Assembly (NCBI GenBank): GCA_026414125.1
Contig: JAOAJQ010000065.1
Span: forward strand, 1-6,959
From: Thermoproteota archaeon
GTDB lineage: Archaea; Thermoproteota; EX4484-205; JAAOZP01
Reading direction: 5' to 3'
Length of the DNA stretch: 6,959 nt
Position numbers and translations under genes: made by a program. Shown here one piece after another: positions 6,141 through 6,959 of the stretch. Numbering within the stretch: position 1 is the first letter of the stretch; every line of letters begins with the position of its first letter. Under the pieces are notes generated by a model. It saw only the letters and a list, made by a program, of their open reading frames with translations. It did no database searches and was not told where the DNA came from.

Positions 6141-6959
6141 ATGATGGGAAGCCTGAAAATAGGTTTAGCATTATGGTCGTTAGGACCAACTAGGAATGAG
6201 TCCGAGTTTAAGACTGCTCTTGAAACAGCAAGAGAAATCGGTGTTAAAGGTGTTCAACTCTGGTGTGTCGACTACTCGCCCTCAGAATCCTGCTTCCTTG
6301 ATCCAGACAGGTGCATAGGTGATGAAAGAAGAAGGGTTAGAGAGATTGTGGAATCCTATGGGCTTAAGATAACGGGATTCTGCGCTCAACTCACTGGACC
6401 CATGGATCCCGGTATGCCGTGGCCTGGTTCTGCTTTCGGCGATCCAAGGGGTCTTGAGAAACGTATTGAAAAAACCATGAGGTCTCTTGAACTAGCCTCT
6501 GAAATGGGCTCTGCAATAGTCACAACCCATCCAGGCGAAATACCTTCAGATAGTTCAAGCAAAAAGTACGTAATTATGCTTAATTCCTGCAAGACACTGG
6601 CAAAGTATGCTGAGCAGGTTGGCGCTGTGTTTTGCATAGAGACTGGGCAGGAGAGAGCTGAAGTTCTCAGAAGTTTTCTTGAGGAGGTCGGGAGTGAAGG
6701 GTTAAAGGTGAACTATGATCCTGCCAACATGCTTAAGTATGGCGTGGTGGAGGGTGTGAGAACACTTGCTCCATGGATCGTGCATACTCACGCTAAAGAC
6801 TATAATCCTGTTACAAAGCGTGCAACAGTCGGCGAAGGCCTTGTGCCTTGGGACGAATATATAAGCACGCTTAAATCAGTAAACTATTCAGGATGGTTTG
6901 CAATCGAGGATGAAACAGGCGTAGACGTTTTAGAGTCTATTAAACGAGGTAAAGCATTC
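6141..6959 (+). CDS. Sugar phosphate isomerase/epimerase-like TIM-barrel protein (3' end outside window)
   Basis: This belongs to the xylose-isomerase-like TIM-barrel (AP endonuclease 2) superfamily, whose members isomerise or epimerise free sugars, ketoses or inositols with a divalent metal. The 273 visible residues start MMGSLKIGLALWSLG and carry the usual metal-site elements in order: Glu167 in CIETG, Asp193 in NYDPAN, His215/His217 in HTHAKD, GEGLVPW at 231-237 and Glu256 in AIEDETG. All expected ligands are present, so it should be active. It runs off the window at SIKRGKAF, where family members are usually within about 10-20 residues of their end. The start is ATG 6141 or the adjacent 6144; an ATG at 6137 is out of frame and stops at 6191-6193. 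It is divergent from the URO-D gene. Near two glycosidases, it plausibly handles a sugar released by them, but its substrate cannot be read from sequence. Confidence 0.9.
   Translation, partial: MMGSLKIGLALWSLGPTRNESEFKTALETAREIGVKGVQLWCVDYSPSESCFLDPDRCIGDERRRVREIVESYGLKITGFCAQLTGPMDPGMPWPGSAFGDPRGLEKRIEKTMRSLELASEMGSAIVTTHPGEIPSDSSSKKYVIMLNSCKTLAKYAEQVGAVFCIETGQERAEVLRSFLEEVGSEGLKVNYDPANMLKYGVVEGVRTLAPWIVHTHAKDYNPVTKRATVGEGLVPWDEYISTLKSVNYSGWFAIEDETGVDVLESIKRGKAF

Noticed and set aside
6386..6637. 83-codon open frame on the minus strand
   Set aside because: It is opposite the TIM-barrel isomerase gene, whose frame holds all metal-site motifs.
1..6959. CRISPR arrays, insertion sequences, tRNA or rRNA genes
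   Set aside because: No spaced direct repeats, transposase motifs, terminal inverted repeats or tRNA cloverleaf signatures were found on reading the window.

Overview
The window looks like archaeal DNA, probably from a thermophilic Thermoproteota or Bathyarchaeia/Brockarchaeota-type lineage. The evidence is that arginine is very often AGG or AGA, and that A/T-rich TATA-like boxes sit about 25-30 bp before two of the start codons, leaving almost no leader. The proteins also have the mixed flavour of archaeal carbohydrate-degrading genomes. The lineage is inference; no marker gene is present.

Layout: (i) 3-1454 (+) is the C-terminal 483 residues of a GH38 alpha-mannosidase whose catalytic N-terminus lies before the window. 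(ii) 1455-1743 is a gene-poor spacer with some protein-like but very short open stretches, ending in a TATA-like promoter. (iii) 1744-4491 (+) is a complete GH2 beta-glycosidase (beta-galactosidase/beta-mannosidase/beta-glucuronidase superfamily) of 915 residues with both catalytic glutamates and an extra C-terminal region. (iv) 4492-4553 is a 62-bp convergent spacer with a T-run that could end the opposing transcript. (v) 4554-5984 (-) is a URO-D fold protein that is neither true HemE nor a textbook MtaA; it very likely starts at an internal GTG with a good Shine-Dalgarno site rather than at the upstream ATG (6017). (vi) About 5985-6140 is a divergent promoter region. (vii) 6141-6959 (+) is a sugar phosphate isomerase/epimerase-like TIM-barrel protein (xylose-isomerase-like/AP endonuclease 2 superfamily), cut by the window end probably only a few residues short of its stop.

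Together these suggest a carbohydrate-catabolism locus. An alpha-mannosidase and a GH2 beta-glycosidase, both apparently cytoplasmic because the GH2 shows no signal peptide, would trim imported glycans. The TIM-barrel isomerase/epimerase would channel a released sugar. The URO-D protein is the odd partner. Members of this fold either decarboxylate uroporphyrinogen or move methyl groups to thiol/cobamide acceptors, so a link to O-methylated sugars or C1 metabolism can be imagined, but nothing else in the window proves it. No RNA genes, CRISPR arrays, transposases or long repeats were seen.
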